Source of the DNA: Roridomyces roridus
Taxonomy: Eukaryota > Basidiomycota > Agaricomycetes > Agaricales > Mycenaceae
Assembly (NCBI GenBank): GCA_029378245.1
Contig: JARKIF010000110.1
Span: 1 to 64,000 of the forward strand
Length of the DNA: 64,000 nt
Direction of reading: 5' to 3'
In this document: piece by piece, positions 48,529 to 60,964 of the stretch
Layout: each line of letters starts with the position of its first letter
Numbering within the stretch: the first letter of the stretch is position 1
Notes under the pieces: generated by a model
The model's database searches: none
The model's input: the letters and a program-made list of their open reading frames with translations, nothing else
Told to the model about the DNA's origin: nothing
Translations under genes and position numbers: made by a program

Positions 48529-49214
48529 GTTCATAATCTTCAACAAATGAAGACTTGATCAAGCAGGGAGTAAACGCAAGAAGGTTTGGAGTCACCGGTG
48601 ATTGGGTACCATTCCACATACCCATTCGTCGCGAATGAGGTATTCACCTTACCCAAAATGGTCGTGAATTACCGGAATGACAAGGGGGACAGGTTTTGAG
48701 AGACGTGCGAGTAAACAGGGTCGACAACGGCCCCGAAAGTACTAGACGGTCCCGAACGTGCCCGTGTAAAGAGTGCGCGGATGACCGATTCAATGGGGAT
48801 GCAGCTGACGACTTCCGAATGCGGTTGAGACGAGTAGAAGGATATCGAAAATGTTGGCATCAACCAAGTTCAGAACCAAGTTGATGGCCATTGCAAGTAA
48901 GTATTGGAGAAATATCAAGATCCAACAGAGAAAGACTATCGTGTAAGACGGTAAGAGACACCACTCGTGATCCATACTACTTATTTCTGCAGTACTGGTT
49001 ACGCACCTCCCACAGTTCAAATAGAGATGCTGACAGATCCAAAGGTCTGATCGGCCTCACTCACCCTTAGCCATGTAACGAACGCGCTTCTCGACGGTCA
49101 GCACGGTCAGGCTGGACGCGGCCTTCCTAAGCTGCTGGCTTCTGCTGACTTGAACTGAATTATAAAACTCGAGAGACAGCGAGTAACCTTGAACCAAGTT
49201 AACTCACTTTGAAG
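48529..49214. other. Intergenic region between GST copies 2 and 3
   Basis: About 690 bp without a supported gene. The upstream block shared by copies 1 and 2 is not visible here, so copy 3 has its own promoter, including a TATA box at 49161. Confidence 0.5.
49161..49166 (+). promoter_or_regulatory. TATA box (TATAAA) of GST copy 3
   Basis: TATAAA lies 54 bp before the ATG at 49215 in an A-rich setting. The position suits an inducible detoxification gene with a short 5' untranslated region. Confidence 0.4.
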
Positions 49215-50131
49215 ATGGCCACTGAACCCATAGTGTTCTACGACATTCCCTCGTACGCGCCGGGTTGTGCTATATCTGGGAACACATGGATAACAAGGTT
49301 TGTTAAATTTTATAGGCGCGGCGATTCAACATACTCAACGAAATCAGATATTCCTTAAACTTCAAAGGCTTGGTGGGAAAGCCAACATCGCTAGAACCTG
49401 TAAAAAATTAACACACTCTCCAGGCCTTCAAGACTATGTGGGTCGAAATCCCGGACATAGGTGACCTTTGCCAAAAAATCGGCGCAGCGCCATCCGCGAT
49501 CAACGAAGACGGGAGCCCGTACTACACCCTGCCCGTCATCCAGGATCCCAACACAGGAGCAGTGATCGCAGACTCGCTGAAGATTGCTTCATACCTCGAC
49601 GAAACCTACCCAGACACTCCCAGATTGCTCCCACCAGGGACGCGCGCTCTGCAGAAAGGCTTCCGCGCAGGAGTCGAAGCCAGCGCAGTGCCAGGATCGC
49701 TTGCATTCATGCTACCCGCAATGGTGCAGATTCTGATGCCCCGGAGCGCTGAGTATTTCGTGCGCACGCGGGAGGCGAGTCTGGGGCACAAGCTCAGTGA
49801 GCTGTCGCCGACCAGCGAGACGCGTGAAGCGGCATGGAAAAAGTTTGAATCGGGCTTCGGGAAGGTCAGTTCGTGGATGGACGACGACGGGGTGTTTTTC
49901 ATGGGGGATACTGTGAGTCTAGCGGATTTTGCTGTTGCTGGCATTATGCAGGTAAGTGTCGAGATTTATCGGCAGAATCCAGCTCAATACTCGCAGTGGT
50001 TCCGGAGCGTCTTGGGGCGTGAAAGCGCGGAGTGGAAGGATATAGAGACATGGCATGGAGGGAGATGGGCTAAACTTGTCAGCGCCTTGCAAAGATACGA
50101 AGGTCCCGTCGAGAAAGGGCCACAAGATTGA
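49215..50131 (+). CDS. FuA-class glutathione transferase, copy 3 (divergent)
   Basis: Four exons (introns 50, 51, 45 bp) at the same three positions as the other copies give 256 residues. It starts MATEPIVFYDIPSYAPGCAI, then SGNTWITR, YSLNFKGL and AFKTMWVEIPDIGDLC. The Trp before the presumed catalytic Ser is Ile here. The helical domain differs widely from copies 1 and 2 (SAVPGSLAFMLPAMVQILMP, SSWMDDDGVFFMGDTVSLAD), but the end (WKDIETWHGGRWAKLVSAL) is kept. It is an older duplicate. Its stop is 24 bp from the next gene's stop on the other strand. Confidence 0.87.
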
Positions 50132-50155
50132 TAAAAATAAAATACATCAGTTTTT

Positions 50156-51113
50156 CTAAGAATTCTTCTCGGCCTTTGCTTGATCCCAAAAGCGATCTGG
50201 GTCAAGTACGCTTTCGCAAAACAGAGTAAGCTCTTTCCATCGCCGGCGTTTGTGTAGAATACTGAAGCGGTTGTCAATCTGTTGCACCTGATTCGACAAG
50301 GCACTTTGCTCCTCCCCGTGCAAGCGGGTGGTAATGACGATCTGCTGCAGCTTCGGGGACCTGAGAACATTCCTGAACAGAGATTCATGGATGTGTTTGT
50401 GGACACCCATGCCAATGGAAAGTCGAGTGAGCTTATTGAGCTCGGGAAACTCGGTCCAGATGGAAGCCGGTGCACCGACGCAGTGCAGGCGTTCGATCTG
50501 GTGGAAAAGTCGATGTACCGCCGGATAGAAGTGCAGCAGTGCATTCCAATTCGCCCGGTCAAACTCGGCCAACGTCAGGTCGACCAAACGCGTGTGAGTG
50601 GCTACACTCTGGGTGCTTGATATCGCGTGCTGGAGGACATACGAGTGACAGGCGAGCGAGCGGACACTGGTGCACGCCCTAAGCTGGGTTAGCGTCCCGA
50701 GAATCAACCAGGGTCAAGCCATCGAACCTGATGATTTCCATAGAGGCGCGTGCATGGTGTTGGACGGGGCCGGAGCAGATAGTCCACAGTGCATGGACTT
50801 TCTGAATGAACTCCGGGTACTGTGCGATGAAGTTCAAAAACGCGACAAGTTGGCGCTTGTTTTGCAGGACGACTACGCCGGGAAACATCTCGACGCGGAC
50901 CAAGGCATTTATCGACTTGTTGGTGAGGAGAAGGGACCGATATGCCTCTTGCGAACAGCTTGCCGCAGAGCTCAGGATCTGCAGCCCAATCTCGACCGGT
51001 AGCTCGAGGAATAGGAAAGGCCGATACGACGCATCCAAGAGATGCGTGAATTTTGGGCGGACGACGTGGTCAGGGTTAAGATGAACTTTCGGCCACAAAG
51101 TTAGAAACGGCAT
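50156..51113 (-). CDS. F-box-like protein
   Basis: The start MPFLTLWPKVHLNPDHVVRP is followed by an F-box-like helix pair, FLELPVEIGLQILSSAASC and EAYRSLLLTNKSINALV, then VVVLQNKRQLVAFLNFIAQ. The second part (LRACTSVRSLACHSYVLQH, LVDLTLAEFDRANWNALLHF, LNKLTRLSIGM) has leucine-rich-like strands and ends DPDRFWDQAKAEKNS. The join is unclear. A 25-bp GT-AG stretch just before LRAC would keep the frame but is too short for an intron. An 80-bp one starting after ICSGP also works. Presumed ubiquitin-ligase adaptor. Divergent from CWF19 across 60 bp. Confidence 0.65.
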
Positions 51114-51173
51114 GGGTGATGACCGAAAGCAAAGAGCAGTTTGTGCGGCGTTGATGGCGGCAACTCAGTCTTG

Positions 51174-53876
51174 ATGGACGAACCTTCGTCTTCCAAACAC
51201 AAAAGGTCGCGCAAAGATGACCCAGATCGCAAGCACAAGAAACGCAGCAAGCACGACGACGACGACGCTCACCGGAAACACAAAAAATCCAAGAAGCAGA
51301 AACTAGAAATAGTGGACGATGACGCAGACGACGAGATGTGGGTCGAGAAGAATATCGACATGGACGGCGAACGCGTACGTTTTCACGCGTCTTGCACTCT
51401 CCCTTGCAATCTCATTAATGTTCATTAGCCACTGGCTACGACTATCCCGACCGCGGAAAGCTTGAAGTTGACTTCTGCAGCCTTGTCGAAACGCACAGGC
51501 CCACCGCTGCCGTCGACCGCCTCTACGGAAACAACGTTGAAACGCGATGACTGGATGCTCTATCCAACTTCCGAGCCCACCCTACCAGCCGCTACTCCCC
51601 CTCCCCGCGCAAAACTACCTCCCGGAGAGGAATCGCTGACCGAGGACTACGGCGAATCATCGGGCAGCCAACGGACACTAGGTGGCGGCGTGGATTTCTT
51701 CGCCAACCTCGGTACAGATATTAAGAAACGCCCGCGAACGGATGGACCAGACCCCGACAAAGTGAGGGCTTTTGGTGTATTCCAATATTGTGCTAACTGT
51801 AGCTACATAGCCGATTATCAGCTCCAGAGAGCTCAATCCCGATATCAAGGAGGGTAAAGCTTTCGACCGGGATGCCCCTCCTCCGCCCCCGAAGGCAGTG
51901 ACTGCTGGTGGTCCAGGTTCTCAATGGCGGATGATGCGGCTGAAGCGCGTATACGAGACGGCAGAGGAGGAAGGTCTCCCTATCGAGAAAGTGGCGCTTG
52001 ACCGCTTTGGCTCGCTGGAAGCATTCGAGGAGGCGAAGGAGGAGCGTCGGATTCTTGATGAGCGTGAGGGCAAGCGGGGCCGAAGCGAGCGCAATACTGG
52101 CGGTAACGACGGCGAGAAGCGGTTCATGTTCACGGATGTCGGTGGCAGTGGTGCTTCAAGCCGCAGCTCGTCTTTCAGGCGACCTGGAGGCTACGGGGAC
52201 AGTGGGCCGTCTACACCAACTCCCGGAGCGCCAGCCGCAAATCGCCGAGTGGACTCGCTGCGCCTGCCCTCGCAAGTCGGGTCACCCTTGGCTCGTTCCC
52301 ACACGCCTATCCCCTCCGTCATGACTCCTCCCCTTGGCAATTCCAAGGGCCGTGCATTGTCTCCGTCCTCCTTGAACCGTTTGCAGGCAAAGGTGCTGCG
52401 TGCCAAGCTGATGGGCACACCCGATGCTGATGCGCTTGAGCGGGAATATGAGGCCGAGTCCCGAAAGGCTAATGGTGGAGGTTCCGACGGGGGTGTTCGC
52501 ACCAAAGTCGAGGTTCTGCCGACTTTGGATGGACAGGGGCGTCTTTACGATCTGGGTCATGGTGCTGTAGAAGAGCAGACCGCTCCCGGGAATCGGAAAA
52601 AGAAAGAAAAGGTGTGCTCGATTTCTGACTTGTTACATTCGTTGACCATAAGCCCTTAGTTCGAGACGCACGATCCCAAGACTGGAGAGATTCTACGGTA
52701 CAATGCCAACGACGATACGACAACACTGGGTGATATGCTTCGACAAGAACGATTCGGTGGAGGCATGGCAGATCAAAAGAATCTGGACGCAGAATTTGCG
52801 CGGTCGATTATGAGCGACGGGAAATTCGAGGTCAGTGCTTCTGACAAGTTCATTTCAATGCATTCTAAAATCACTTCAGAACGACCTGGAATACATGGAC
52901 GACAATGCGGCCAAACTGGGACGGCAGAAGATGCGAACAGATGCCATGAAGCGGCAGTTTGCTGTTCATGGTATGTCTGACATCCTTTCTCTCTCTTATC
53001 TAAAACGCCCATAGATTATAAGCGGACGCAAAAGGCTTTGGCAGAGTGTCATTTTTGTTTTGGCGAGGACGACAGTCCACCCAAATGTCCCGTCGTTGCC
53101 ATGGGCACGCGTGTCTACCTTTCTTGCACAACCAACGAGGAGCTGGTCAATGGACATTGTCTTATTGTGCCGATACAACATCATCTCAATATGCTCGAAG
53201 CAGACGATGAAGTTTGGGATGAAGTCCGGGTAAGTTTCTTCGAGCAGCATTTTCGACGCTCACTGAGCCATCCATTAGAACTTTATGAAATGTTTGATGC
53301 GCATGTTCGCCGAAGAAGATCAGGGGGTCATCTTCTACGAAACGGTCATTTCGCTGAAATGGCAAAAACACACGGTTATCGAGTGTGTCCCGCTGCCTTG
53401 GGCTCAATACGAGGATATTCCTCAGTACTTCAAGGAGTCGATTTTGGCTTCTGAAGCAGAGTGGTCTCAACACAAGAAATTGATAGATTTCTCGCGGAGA
53501 CCGGGTGGCTTCAGACGCGCCATGGTTCCCAATCTGCCTTACTTTATGGTCCAGTTTGACCACAAAGGCGAGAAGGGCTATGGGCATGTCATTGAGGGCA
53601 CTGGAGACATGACAGCGGAAGATGGGGGACTGGAGGAAGGGGAGAAGGGCGGTGGCGAGTTTCCCAGGTCAGTATTCATTCGATTGCTTGCTTGTTTCTT
53701 CTCATGAATCCGCCAGTTATTTTGCTGGTGAAATTATTGGTAACGTGCTAGAGCTGGAACCGCGGAAGTGGCGGCGGCCAAAACGCATCGATTTTTGGAG
53801 CAACAAGGAGCGCGTGTCTCAGTTCAGGAAAAAGTACGACAAGTTTGACTGGACAGGGATGATTGGGAAGGAGTAG
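51174..53876 (+). CDS. CWF19: CWF19-like splicing factor
   Basis: The N-terminus is a Lys/Arg/Asp-rich run (KHKRSRKDDPDRKHKKRSKH) followed by EMWVEKNIDMDGER. Conserved middle blocks are RDDWMLYPTSEPTLP-like KRDDWMLYPTSEP, PIISSRELNPDIKEG and RQERFGGGMADQKNLDAEFA. The C-terminal CwfJ domains begin ALAECHFCFGEDDSPPKCPV and continue with GHCLIVPIQHHLNMLEADDE, VIFYETVISLKWQKHTVIEC and PYFMVQFDHKGEKGYGHVIE, ending EPRKWRRPKRIDFW and KFDWTGMIGKE. Cwf19 associates with the spliceosome and aids intron lariat turnover with the debranching enzyme. About 780 residues, seven or so introns. Confidence 0.93.
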
Positions 53877-53970
53877 TCTGTTGTATCATGTATTGGCTTT
53901 CGGATCACGATTGAGATTTGCACCTCTTTCTCATCCAACGCGTCTCGTCGCGTCCATTCTGTTCTGAAAC

Positions 53971-56142
53971 ATGTCAAATGACGCTCTCGCTGAACGAATC
54001 AAGGAGCAGCTGCCCGAAATCGCGTCGGAAGAGGCGATACTCGCGGAATGTAAGTGACTGCATGTCGCGATGCTGAAAGCACCGTTCATGCTCACCAGGC
54101 GTTAACCTGTGCAAGAACTACAACGTATCCGCCGAAGATTTGAGATTCAAGATCGAGGCGCTCAAGTTTGGTCAAAAAGGAGTCACCCACTTGACCCTCG
54201 ACACACTCGCTACTCTCAAGACGATATTGCAGCGCGAGCGTGCTGCCCAGTCAGCAAGCAGAGCTCAGCCGCGCTCCTCACTCGCAATCAACTTTAACTT
54301 CAACCGCAGAAATGCCCCACCTAGGCCTGCTGCCACCGCGCCGCACGTCAAGCCTGAGCCAACCGATGGCGGGTTGCAATCGAAACCTGGGCCGAGCACG
54401 GTGGTGTTCCGAGGACCAAGTTCCTCCGAGGAAGCAAGGAAAAAGCGCGCCTGTGCGTGTTTCTACTACCTTTCTTTCCTCTGCTCACTGGCGCAACTAG
54501 ACCGTTATATGCACGAGAAGCTCTCCGCGCGCGGCGATGGTACGTGTCCACTCTCTGGCGCGTGTTATATCTCACTCCTAGACAGCTCTCGACGAACGAA
54601 TCGATGAATTCGCGGAACGAATTCGCGAGCACTACGATATTGCCGACATTAGCGACCCGTCTGGCTCGACGTCTGTGCGTGCCCACTTCATCATTGTATT
54701 GTCCGGGACCCTCATTGAAACGCGTACAGGAGGAAGTCACCGTCGTGGGGCGCATAGTCCAGGACGACGATGCCGCCGACGACTCGTCAAAACTCGTGGA
54801 AGGCGGAATTGCGCTCGAAAGCTCTCGGAATTTGGGACAAGGATCCCGCGTCCCATTGCGTTTCGATTCGGATTTGCGAATACGCGGCGGGGTGCAAGGC
54901 GGTGGGAGCAGCATATTTTTCCCCGGCGCCATTGCAGCGTTGCGTGGAAAGAACGGCGGCGGTGGCTACTTCCAGGTCTCAGAGGTGCTGACAGTACGCG
55001 TCTTTATTTCTACACATGTGCTCTCCTTGACTCCATCTAGCTCCCTCCTCTCCTTCCAACGCCAGACGCGAAAAGCGAGTCAGAGAGCGACTCTCCGTTC
55101 TCGGTGGTCATCGCCAGCGGTCCTTTCACCTCTGACCAGGATCTCAACTTTCAAGTGTTCAACAAGTTCATGGCGAAACTTGCTGCCCACAAGCCCGCGG
55201 TCATCATTCTAGTGCGTTTAGCACAGCTCCCCGTTTTGCCTGGTCTGAAGTACAAGCTAGATGGGTCCCTTTCTTGATGCCCTGCACCCATCCATCAAGG
55301 CGGGGGACATAGATATCCCTCCGCAGAAGCTCTTCCGCGTGCGGTTTTTGAAGCCGCTCAAGGAATGCTTGAAAGCGGTCTCAGGAAGCATTGCGCTCAT
55401 TATCCCGAGCGTGCGCGATATCATCAGCGATCATGCAGTATTCCCGCAATGCGAGTTACCAGCTACATACACGGATGACCCCGACTCTGTATGTCGTTGC
55501 GTTTATCCTTGCACCGTCACGCTCATTCGTTCCCTAGCCGATCCATCTGTTGCCGAACCCAGCGACGTTCACCCTCAATGGCATCACGTTCGGGGCAACA
55601 AGCGCGGATGTGCTGTTCCACCTGAAGAAGGGGGAGTTTGGGAAGCGTGGCCAAGAGGTCGAACCGACTCCTGTGATGCCGGACGACGTAGTAAACGACC
55701 CGATGACGAATTTGTGCCGCCACTTGCTTCAGCAGCGCTCGTACGTTGTCCAAACGCGTCCATTCGCATGACTCAGGCGCAACGTAGATTCTATCCCGTG
55801 TTCCCCGTACCCCTGGACGGCGCGAATGAGGTGATCCTTGATGTTTCACACTGGGACGGTCTGCGCATGGGCGTCGACGACGACGACCAAGGCGCGCCGG
55901 AGAGTGCACCCGATGTCCTCATCTTGCCCAGTCGGTTCAAGCAGTTCTCCAAAGTGAGTTACATTCATGCGTGGTTGACTTGCTATTAAAAACAGTATAG
56001 ACGGTGTACGGAACGATGGCTCTGAACCCGTCCTTTGTATACAAAGGCTCGTACATTGTGTTGGACGTGGCGGCGCGTGGCCCGGAGACGGAAAGTACCA
56101 GGACACGTCTCTCTGCGCGTATAGAAAAGATCGAGGGGTGAT
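53971..56142 (+). CDS. POL12: DNA polymerase alpha subunit B (POL12/POLA2)
   Basis: The start MSNDALAERIKEQLPEIASE and CVNLCKNYNVSAEDLRFKIE form the N-terminal helical domain. Then QEEVTVVGRIVQDDDAADD begins the OB-fold region. The calcineurin-like phosphoesterase domain, inactive in this subunit, includes PFSVVIASGPFTSDQDLNFQ, LGPFLDALHPSI-type MGPFLDALHPSIKAGDIDIP, and IALIIPSVRDIISDHAVFPQ. The end has PDVLILPSRFKQFSK and NPSFVYKGSYIVLDVAARGP. It ties polymerase alpha-primase to the replisome. About 570 residues, nine or so introns. One acceptor at about 55790 gives QQRSFYPVFPVP in frame. Confidence 0.92.
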
Positions 56143-56194
56143 CTGTGTTGTTGCATTTAAGTTTTGTACATGTATCTACGCGTTGTTCACTTAC

Positions 56195-56455
56195 CTATCG
56201 TGTCGTGGATGCCGCCGCTGTGGCCACAGCACCCTGTTCCTCTCCGCCGTCTCCGTATGAGCGCATCAGCTGATAAAAGCTGCCCCACAGCTCTGCGATG
56301 GTCGAGTACTCCTTGGTCATGGAGAGGACCTCTTCGAGCTTGCGGTTGAGGTCATTCGTGGAAGTCAAGAGGTCGTCAAACTCGGAGGTGATGATGCCAG
56401 TGAGACGCTGCCGCTCCTGGTCAAAGAAAGAGGGTTCGTCGTCGTGGTGGGACAT
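56195..56455 (-). CDS. DAD1: DASH complex subunit DAD1
   Basis: An intronless gene of 86 residues starting MSHHDDEPSFFDQERQRLTG. The core FDDLLTSTNDLNRKLEEVLS and TKEYSTIAELWGSFYQLM matches Dad1. The DASH/Dam1 ring couples fungal kinetochores to microtubule ends. The Gly/Ala/Thr tail after residue 65 is variable. It lies tail to tail with POL12 (52 bp) and 122 bp upstream of the end of the RasGEF gene. Confidence 0.93.
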   Translation of the reverse strand: MSHHDDEPSFFDQERQRLTGIITSEFDDLLTSTNDLNRKLEEVLSMTKEYSTIAELWGSFYQLMRSYGDGGEEQGAVATAAASTTR

Positions 56456-56577
56456 AAGAGCGCGTTATTTGTTCAATCCAAACAAGAATAAATGATACAA
56501 AAATTCCAGATCCAATAATGTGTACAAGTGTAGTAGCAATAGTTACCAGTAATACAGAGTTCACGAAAGCAATCCAA

Positions 56578-59500
56578 CTACAGGAATCCGCTTTCCTGAA
56601 GTAGCCGGGCCATCTTTTCGTCCTCCCGTTCCCTGGGTTCCCGCTCCAGACTGATATTCCAGAACCGCTCGCTGAACTCTCGCGAGTCGCTCAGCGCAGA
56701 AAGTGACTCCTCGATGTACGCTTGAATCGAAGGAATGACATGGAAGTTGTACGGTCCCTGCCACCGTTTTATATCGTTGATCACCTCTGACGCTCTTTGC
56801 CGCTTCCGGAAATTGACAAGGGACCCAGGAAGATTGTCCGGATTTCCATCCTGGACGAATTGAAGATCCGTGAGGAAGACACCTGGGAATCGTTAGAAAA
56901 ACAGGACGAGGAGGTTTCGTAGAAAGATTCACCAATGAAGGGGACGCATGGGGGGACAACCGAAGTCATCACTTGGCGATACTGCTTGAAGTTCTTCTCG
57001 CTCAAAATCGTCATTTCGCAAGCATGGAACTGCGCCATGTATCTTGCATTGACTTGCTCCCACGTCCGCTTCAGCCGTCGGATGGGTGGTGTGTTGAGCC
57101 CGGCCGTGATAGCAGACATCGTCGAGAAGTTGTTCATGAGGCGACAACGCTGCAAAACCATCAATCTCATACGACGATCTGGGAGAAGACACGCACGTCG
57201 GCAACGCTGATAAGATGCTTCATGGCGGCAGCCCTCCGCCGTGAATCCTCTTTGCTGAGAATACAATCCGCGACCCAGCCAGCGAGCTAGTTTTCCGGTC
57301 AGTGTTGCCAATGCGTTACGCAACGCAGGAGACGCACCTTGTTGCTGGTCTGGATAACAACGGTAATATTATCGACGTTCTCAGTCCTCTGCTCTCTCGC
57401 TCGCTGAAGACACTCCATGGGCCGAATACGCTGGTACAGCTGACTCTCCATCATCGTCAACTGCCTAGCAAGCTCCAGTGGCTCAATGTCCAATAGTTTG
57501 AGCTTCTTGTTTGTTTTGGGAACGATTGGCGGAGGGGGCACGCCTTGAGGAGCGGTAACCGTCCTGATGATGGTGCCACCGTCATCCTTTTGCTGTTTTG
57601 AATAGAATCAGTCAAGTTCACGTCCAGTTGACTTGACACAACTCACCGTCCGTTCAATTAATATCAGAAGTTGTTTCGCGGCCGGGAACCTCGCAACCTC
57701 TTCGGTCGTGATGAACTCCTTCATACGATCGAGGATGAAAAGGTCATCCTTCTCGAGCACATCGTCATCCACGACAATGGATTTCAAAGTGTTGAGAACC
57801 CGAACTTGGATAACGTGCTGCTTGAGCTTGCCCCAGTCTTCGCGTTCGGCCGGTGTGAGCTTGGGCGGAGGCTGAATCCAGAAGCGTTGAACGAGCAGAT
57901 CGAATAGATCATCCACAGTCGTGAACGATTTGAAGGTCATCAGGAAGGTCTTAATGAATGACGGATCTCCTTGCTCGTGGGCTGTTAGACGCTCGACCAA
58001 CGCAGGCACCGTCCCTCCACGGATTGAACCGTCGGGCTCAATCTGAATTTCCGTTGGACTATAGGATGGTTGGAGGTACCAAGGTTTCGGCGGAGCCTCG
58101 GGTTCGGGAGGAGCTGGTAAACTATTTGCGTATTCGCTACCCAAAAGTTTTGCCAGTTTGCTGTTGCCTGAAGGACGAGATTTCTTGGAGTTGACTGTTG
58201 GAACACGATTTTAGCAACGAGAGATGGAATGCAAGCCGTTTACCCACAGTCATCGTCCATAAGTGGGCTAGGGTCTAGGTCATTGTCTCGGAAACCAGAC
58301 GAGTCGGGCGAAATGTTGTCGTCGAAATCATCGGCTTCGTCGTTGAGCGTGGTGGTCCCATTAGACGGATACCGCGTGGAATCGAAAGACTCGGGCGGCA
58401 AACGAGCTTTGCGAGGCAATTCAAATGCCATGTCTATACCCACCATGTCGCCCTGAGGATCGGACTCCATAAAGGTTGACATGGGCCGTAATGAACCGCC
58501 AAGCTGAGTGTCGATGACGCTAAAACGAGACATCCGCCATTCGATAGATCCATTGTAGTCGCCTTGATCCATGTCTGCTTGTTCATGACCGACAGCAAGA
58601 AGGGCCTCAAACGTTTCATTCACGACCCCAAGATTAGCCTTGAGGGACGTGGACGAAGCGTTCAGGTAGTCAAAGTTGAGGTCCCGCGAAGAGTGTCCGA
58701 GTTCCAGCGATTGAACAGTGAGCAGAATTGAAGTGCTCTCGTCGTATAGGGATTGCATTGCCGTTTCCAGTGTCCGGATGAGTGACCTCGCTCTGTCGAC
58801 AGTCTGGGCATACATCTCATTCGGCCCCGGAACGGTGCTTTGACGAATGCCGTCGATGTCGACGTGCCGCGCCACGTGAACGTTGGTGGCAAAGGCAAGG
58901 TAAGAAGACATCCGAGTGACGAGATTCTGAGTATATGTCCGGATAAGTTCGGCTGTTCGATAATCAATAGACGTCAGAATTTGATTTCAAAGTGGACGCA
59001 CCAGCGTTGTCGTTTGGAGCGGCAGTAACCTGTTCCAGGAGTGAGATATGGCGGTCCAGCTCTTGTGCGTAGGCTCCCAAGTCATTGACAACGTCGGCAC
59101 TCAGGGCCTCTATTGGAGCATTCTCCTCGTCGAGAGACACCCATCCAAAGCCCTTCCAACTCCCGGCAGCACCGGCTCCGACAAGGCCGAGGCCAATATT
59201 GGCAGTCGAAAATACCGCGTGTAGACGCTTGAGTGATTTGGGTGAACTCGTGGACGGGTGTTGCAGCCGTTGGACCTCAAGGACGAAGGACAGAACCGCT
59301 CTCTCAAGTTCCTCTGCATCAAGCTCGATACGGTCCAGAGTGTCCGTTACCGTGGAGCCAGCGTCGTACTGGAGGGCACGGGCTGACAGAACCAGCCGCG
59401 ACAGCGTTGCCGTTACCTTGCGTTGAGCGGGTTTGAGAGGAGATGTCGCAGTGGAAGCTTTGGTGTCTCGCATAGAACGGGGTAGAACGTGGGGAGGAAT

Positions 59501-60870
59501 CTGGCCCGTGGAAGCAGCAGAGACGTAGAGCAGATTCCGGACCGTCAACACGACGTTCGAGACCAGCTCGTCCATCTGCAGGTCTTCTCCCGGTGCGCGA
59601 CGTCCCATGGCTGCCGATTGTACATTGGCCACCACCGCTTGGATAGCGCCTTGCGTAAGGGCGGACATGTCGGTGATGAGTTCTGCGGGAGCAGGCGCAA
59701 TTGCCTGCTGCAGTGATTGCGCTATTCGCTCGGCTGTCGTCAACTCCATTTTGACATCAACTTGGAACGGCGGAGACCGATGGCCATTCTGTCGCGGGGG
59801 GTCTGGATCTGATGGTTGGATATCCGAGCTATCAGAGTAGATGCTCAGGCGGGAGACTTTTGGTGGACTGCGAGAAGTGGGAGGAAGAGGCCGGATGGTC
59901 GGGTTTGTATTAGTCGCAGGGGCTCGATCTCGAGAGTAAGTAGGTTCGGGACGCGTCCACTGGACGGTTCCGTCGGATTTGTTGTAATAATAATACGACA
60001 TGCCGTCGTCTGCGAGTTTCTTGACCCATGGTTCAGGGGTGCTGGTCCGCCGAGGCAAGCCAAAGCCAGCCGGGGAGCTCATATCTCGCGGACCCTGTGG
60101 TAGGGAGTTGCCGTAACCTAGACCAGAGCTGGTGCCGGAGCGCGAGCTCGACTGAGAGGTGAGGCCAGCGAGGTCACTGTCCGAAGTGTCCTCGTCGGCT
60201 TCGTGGGGTAGATCGCGTGCCCGTTCGCCAGTTTTGGTGTTCACATAGTATATCTATGTGGATATTAGTCGACAGGAGGAGACAGAAACCTTGAGAAACG
60301 CACCTGGCCATTGGATGTTACTTCAGGCATCCAAAAGTCGTTGGACTCGCTCAGACTTGGATTGGATAACTCCTCCATTCCACCCGCGTCCATCCCGACG
60401 ACTTCCGAGTCAAGCCAGTCCTCGTTCTCGGTCTGCGATCCTCGCATCATTGCGTGGGACATATCGAGCACAGAGCTGGTATCTGCAGCGGCGGCGGCCT
60501 GGGTTTGTCGGTCGAGATTGGATATTTCGGAGCCAGAGAAGGCAAGTTCGGCCTCCTCGTCGGAAATGACGGTGACATAGTTGGACGGAAACCACCCGCG
60601 CTCCTCCCCCAGCAGCCCGTCCCACCACCCCGATGGCTGCTGCGTCAACACCTCTATAATATCGTTCTGGCGAAAGGAGAGAGCGGAGGCGTCCTGAGCC
60701 TCATAGTCGTAGAGCGCGCGACAGAACAGAGTGGTGAATTGTTCGTCGAGCAGGTCGGGTTCCTGCTGCTGCTGAGACTGAAGTTGTGCGGAATTAAGTA
60801 GAGTAGTGGCCCGGCTGGACGAAGGAATGAAGGCATGCTGCTGATACCTGGGCGCCGCAACAGCAGCCAT
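56578..60870 (-). CDS. CDC25: CDC25-type Ras guanine nucleotide exchange factor
   Basis: The protein of about 1,270 residues starts MAAVAAPRYQQHAFIPSSSR. An SH3 domain lies near residues 50-110 (FCRALYDYEAQDASALSFRQ, GWFPSNYVTV). A WW-like motif follows (EPWVKKLADDGMSYYYYNKS then DGTVQWTRPE). A long helical middle is of unknown fold. The RasGEF-N domain has TVPALVERLTAHEQGDPSFI, and the catalytic RasGEF domain has LLDIEPLELARQLTMMESQL, RLMVLQRCRLMNNFSTMSAI and CVPFIG, ending KMARLLQESGFL. It activates Ras upstream of cAMP signalling in fungi. Introns number about nine. A Gln run (SQQQQEPD) lies before the SH3 domain. Confidence 0.93.
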
Positions 60871-60964
60871 GGAATAGTCGCAAGGGCAGAACGGGGAAAG
60901 GAGGAATGAGGGGTGATTCTGGCAGGCAACGCTTACATCATTCGTCAAATATTGCTACTACCTA

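Noticed and set aside
48669..49020. Short minus-strand frames between GST copies 2 and 3
   Set aside because: They start at non-ATG codons or lack coding character, and hydrophobic stretches there look accidental.
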